Source of the DNA: Thermoplasmata archaeon M9B1D
GTDB lineage: Archaea > Thermoplasmatota > E2 > DHVEG-1
Assembly: GCA_002900535.1 (NCBI GenBank)
Contig: MUGC01000058.1
Span: forward strand, 1 to 7,261
Direction: 5' to 3'
DNA: 7,261 nucleotides
Within the stretch, counting starts at the first letter, position 1, and each line of letters opens with the position of its first letter. Of this stretch, positions 5,795-7,261 are shown one piece after another. The translations under genes were made by a program, and so were the position numbers. A model generated the notes under the pieces. It was given only the letters and a program-made list of their open reading frames with translations. It searched no databases and was not told where the DNA came from.

Positions 5795-6226
5795 ATGAAA
5801 AAACCAAAAATTTTAGGATTTTATGGAGAATCCAAAAGTGGTAAAACCACTTTGATTACAAAATTGATAAAACATTTGTCTGCAGATGGCTTAAATGTTG
5901 CAACGGTGAAAATCACAGATAAAAACATCAAGTTAGATTCTAAAGAAAAAGACACTTGGAAACACTCAGAAGCAGGATCAAATCTTGTAGTTTTATCCTC
6001 TGCAACTGAAACAGATTACTTAATTAAAAAAAAACAGACGATTAATGATATAATTAAGAATATGCTTAACATTGGACATTTTGATATTATACTTATCGAA
6101 GGAGCAAATGATAAAGAAACACCAAAAATAAGATTAGGTAAAATAAAACAAAGAGTTAATACAGTTTTTACATATGATGGAGATTTTGAAAAACTATTGG
6201 ATTTTGTAAAAAATCAAATAGACTAG
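5795..6226 (+). CDS. mobB: MobB-like molybdopterin-guanine dinucleotide biosynthesis adapter, P-loop GTPase fold
   Basis: A 143-residue cytoplasmic P-loop protein. The Walker A motif is G11-ESKSG-K17-TT, followed by typical MobB features: a VATVKITDKN strand, the D-x-x-x-KDTWKHSEAGS element (about 51-64), SSATETDYLI, and FDIILIEGAND...TPKI (about 97-113), the family's V-E-G-x-K...P-K-I region with EGAND in place of the more usual EGFK. MobB binds GTP and assists nucleotide attachment to the molybdenum/tungsten pterin cofactor, usually with MobA. No mobA is in this window. I start it at the ATG 5795; the frame also opens at an adjacent TTG (5792). Its stop overlaps the ribosome site of the next ORF, so the two form an operon. 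In context it may serve pterin enzymes such as the AOR, although the structurally known AOR cofactor carries no nucleotide. Confidence 0.88.
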   Translation: MKKPKILGFYGESKSGKTTLITKLIKHLSADGLNVATVKITDKNIKLDSKEKDTWKHSEAGSNLVVLSSATETDYLIKKKQTINDIIKNMLNIGHFDIILIEGANDKETPKIRLGKIKQRVNTVFTYDGDFEKLLDFVKNQID

Positions 6227-6230
6227 GAGA
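6226..6230 (+). promoter_or_regulatory. Shine-Dalgarno site of the small ORF after mobB
   Basis: GGAGA overlaps the last base of the mobB stop codon and lies 8 bases before the ATG at 6239. It is strong evidence that the 47-codon ORF is translated and coupled to mobB. Confidence 0.65.
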
Positions 6231-6238
6231 GCATTTAT

Positions 6239-6382
6239 ATGAAAGAAATAAAAGTAAATGGTAAAGATATACCATTAACTGAATTTCCAAAAAAGTTTAT
6301 AATTAAAACAATTTGTGGTATGCTTAAATCACTAAAAGACGTTCATGAAATAAAAGACGTCGAGATATGCTTTAATCTCTAA
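6239..6382 (+). CDS. Small conserved-looking protein (47 residues) co-transcribed with mobB
   Basis: A 47-residue ORF from ATG 6239 to TAA 6380-6382, running from MKEIKVNGKDIPL to DVEICFNL. It resembles tiny archaeal proteins with the pattern KEIKVNGKEIPLN..V....I..ML.SLKGV.EI.EIEI that I associate with mobB-type neighbourhoods, though I can give no family name. Predicted structure is a short beta hairpin (3-13), one helix (about 16-32, including ICGMLKSL) and a final strand (38-46). Cysteines at 26 and 44 are too few to call a cluster. A good ribosome site overlapping the mobB stop, codon use like the neighbours, and the fit of its end against the convergent alaX stop support it as a real gene. 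A role as MobB partner or regulator is inference from the operon alone. Confidence 0.75.
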   Translation: MKEIKVNGKDIPLTEFPKKFIIKTICGMLKSLKDVHEIKDVEICFNL

Positions 6383-6383
6383 C

Positions 6384-7103
6384 CTATTTTGATAAAGAAT
6401 AAATTATCCGATCTCTATCTCTCCCTTTGGTATCTCTTTTTATTTTATCCAGCTTAGGAATTTCATTTGTATTTCTAACATGTGTCCCAGCACATGGACA
6501 TACGTCAAATCCTTCAATTTCTACTATTCTAAGTTTTGTAATAAATTTTGGAAGTAAATCAAGATTCGATCTTTGTTGATCAACTCTTTTTTCAAGACTT
6601 TCACGTTCTTCTTCGTATATTTTAACAGGTAAATTTTTTGATATTATGTCATTAAATTTTTGCGTTATGTTTTCTAAATCTTCATCTGAAAATTTCACAG
6701 GGTAAAAATCAACCCTTGAATAATCAGCATGTATCTGATTTCCAACTGTTCTCGCATTAAAATTGTCAAAAACTATTCCTGATAGTATATGTTGAGCGGT
6801 ATGCATTTTCATATGACTGTATCTTCTATCCCAATCAATTACTCCTTGAACCTTTGTTCCAACTGATGGTTTTTCACCTTCAATTATATGTTTAACTGAA
6901 TCTCCCTTTTTTATTACTTCTTTTACAACTACTTTTTCATCATCCCACATTAGATATCCAGTATCAGATGGTTGACCTCCTCCAATAGGATAGAATGCGG
7001 TTTGATCTAATAATACATAATCTTTTTTAATTTTTGTTACCCTTGCATTAAATTCTCTTAAGTAATTTCCTTCAATATTATCCATATAAAGAATTTTAGT
7101 CAT
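6384..7103 (-). CDS. alaX: AlaX-type alanyl-tRNA editing protein
   Basis: A 239-residue free-standing relative of the editing domain of alanyl-tRNA synthetase. It hydrolyses Ser (or Gly) wrongly attached to tRNA-Ala in the cytoplasm. Visible motifs: the N-terminal glycine-rich loop FYPIGGGQPSDTG (37-49), zinc ligands H101-TAQ-H105 and C204-AGT-H208, and the connecting helical segment with EERESLEKRV. All four zinc ligands are present, so it should be active. Length and the glycine-rich N-terminal domain fit the medium AlaX-M class. The C-terminus has a basic, Arg/Asp-rich stretch (KRDTKGRDRDR). It lies 18 bases after the end of an EamA transporter gene on the same strand and converges on the mobB unit with one base between stops. 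Confidence 0.95.
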   Translation of the reverse strand: MTKILYMDNIEGNYLREFNARVTKIKKDYVLLDQTAFYPIGGGQPSDTGYLMWDDEKVVVKEVIKKGDSVKHIIEGEKPSVGTKVQGVIDWDRRYSHMKMHTAQHILSGIVFDNFNARTVGNQIHADYSRVDFYPVKFSDEDLENITQKFNDIISKNLPVKIYEEERESLEKRVDQQRSNLDLLPKFITKLRIVEIEGFDVCPCAGTHVRNTNEIPKLDKIKRDTKGRDRDRIIYSLSK

Positions 7104-7121
7104 ATTTTTGTGAATCTAGGC

Positions 7122-7129
7122 TTATTTAA
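7122..7129 (-). promoter_or_regulatory. Possible TATA box for alaX, overlapping the upstream stop codon
   Basis: Minus-strand TTAAATAA is 19-26 bases before the alaX ATG and includes the TAA stop of the preceding EamA gene. There is no good ribosome site before alaX, so a leaderless start is plausible. Co-transcription from the EamA gene is the alternative. Confidence 0.3.
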
Positions 7130-7261
7130 TCAATTTTTTTGTCTTAATATTTACCAAAACTAAACCAAGTATAACAAATACCCCGCCTAAAACAAAAAAA
7201 TAGGTTATTTCATCACCTAAGAAAAAATAACTAATTATTGTAGATAAAACAGGTATTGCAT
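7122..7261 (-). CDS. EamA/DMT-superfamily transporter, C-terminal fragment (cut by window edge)
   Basis: Only the last 45 residues are present, running from AIPVLSTIISYFFLGDEIT to a basic tail (KTKKLIK) and TAA at 7122-7124. The P-V-x-S-x-x-x-x-x-x-F-L-G-x-E element followed by a Gly-rich final span (about 22 residues, with GGVFVILGLVLV) is the classic end of the second EamA repeat. The gene continues beyond the right edge. It is not a copy of the EamA gene at 4769-5722, whose C-terminus is clearly different. Substrate unknown. Confidence 0.82.
   Translation of the reverse strand, partial: AIPVLSTIISYFFLGDEITYFFVLGGVFVILGLVLVNIKTKKLIK

Noticed and set aside
6333..6362. Direct repeat of TAAAAGACGT-like sequence
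   Set aside because: It lies within the small ORF and encodes the similar peptide pieces LKDV and IKDV; two short copies are not enough to call a regulatory repeat.
1..7261. CRISPR arrays, insertion sequences, tRNA or rRNA genes
   Set aside because: No regularly spaced repeats, transposase-like frames with inverted ends, or RNA-gene signatures were seen by eye on either strand.

Overview
The window reads as a piece of an AT-rich archaeal chromosome. The evidence is the gene content (aldehyde:ferredoxin oxidoreductase, a free-standing AlaX tRNA-editing protein, MobB with a tiny partner ORF) and the gene starts. First genes of transcription units have TATA-like boxes about 20-33 nt before an ATG and little or no leader, while downstream genes in a unit have Shine-Dalgarno sequences. 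A Thermoplasmatota or other euryarchaeal source would fit, but the lineage is not proven by what is visible. Coding density is very high and no stretch over 300 bases lacks a gene.

Left part (1-2883, all minus strand, so read right to left): a tight four-gene unit. It starts with a small membrane-anchored protein carrying a degenerate molybdopterin-oxidoreductase (SUOX-like) fold. Next come a 6-7-span membrane protein of unknown function, a four-cluster-type ferredoxin, and a tungsten-type aldehyde:ferredoxin oxidoreductase (AOR) that runs off the left edge. Gaps are 2, 17 and 0 bases. The ferredoxin is the obvious electron partner of the AOR. The two membrane genes have no assigned role and are the most intriguing part of the window.

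Middle part (2958-5722, minus strand): a complete 10-span EamA/DMT transporter, a second membrane-anchored SUOX-like-domain protein, an atypical RIO/APH-like kinase and a 117-residue unknown. A T-rich terminator and a TATA box separate this group from the AOR unit.

Right part: a short plus-strand unit, mobB (molybdenum-cofactor nucleotide adapter) followed by a 47-codon ORF, diverges from the EamA gene. It meets the minus-strand alaX gene end to end, with one base between the two stop codons. Upstream of alaX lies the C-terminal end of a second EamA transporter, cut by the right edge.

Pterin-cofactor biology recurs: a W/Mo-pterin AOR, MobB, and two membrane-tethered proteins with a Moco-enzyme-like fold but no visible catalytic cysteine in the usual setting. 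My leading hypothesis, as inference only, is that the tethered domain plus the multi-span membrane protein serve the AOR. They could do so as a membrane dock or redox link, or as an uptake module for metal, pterin or another ligand.
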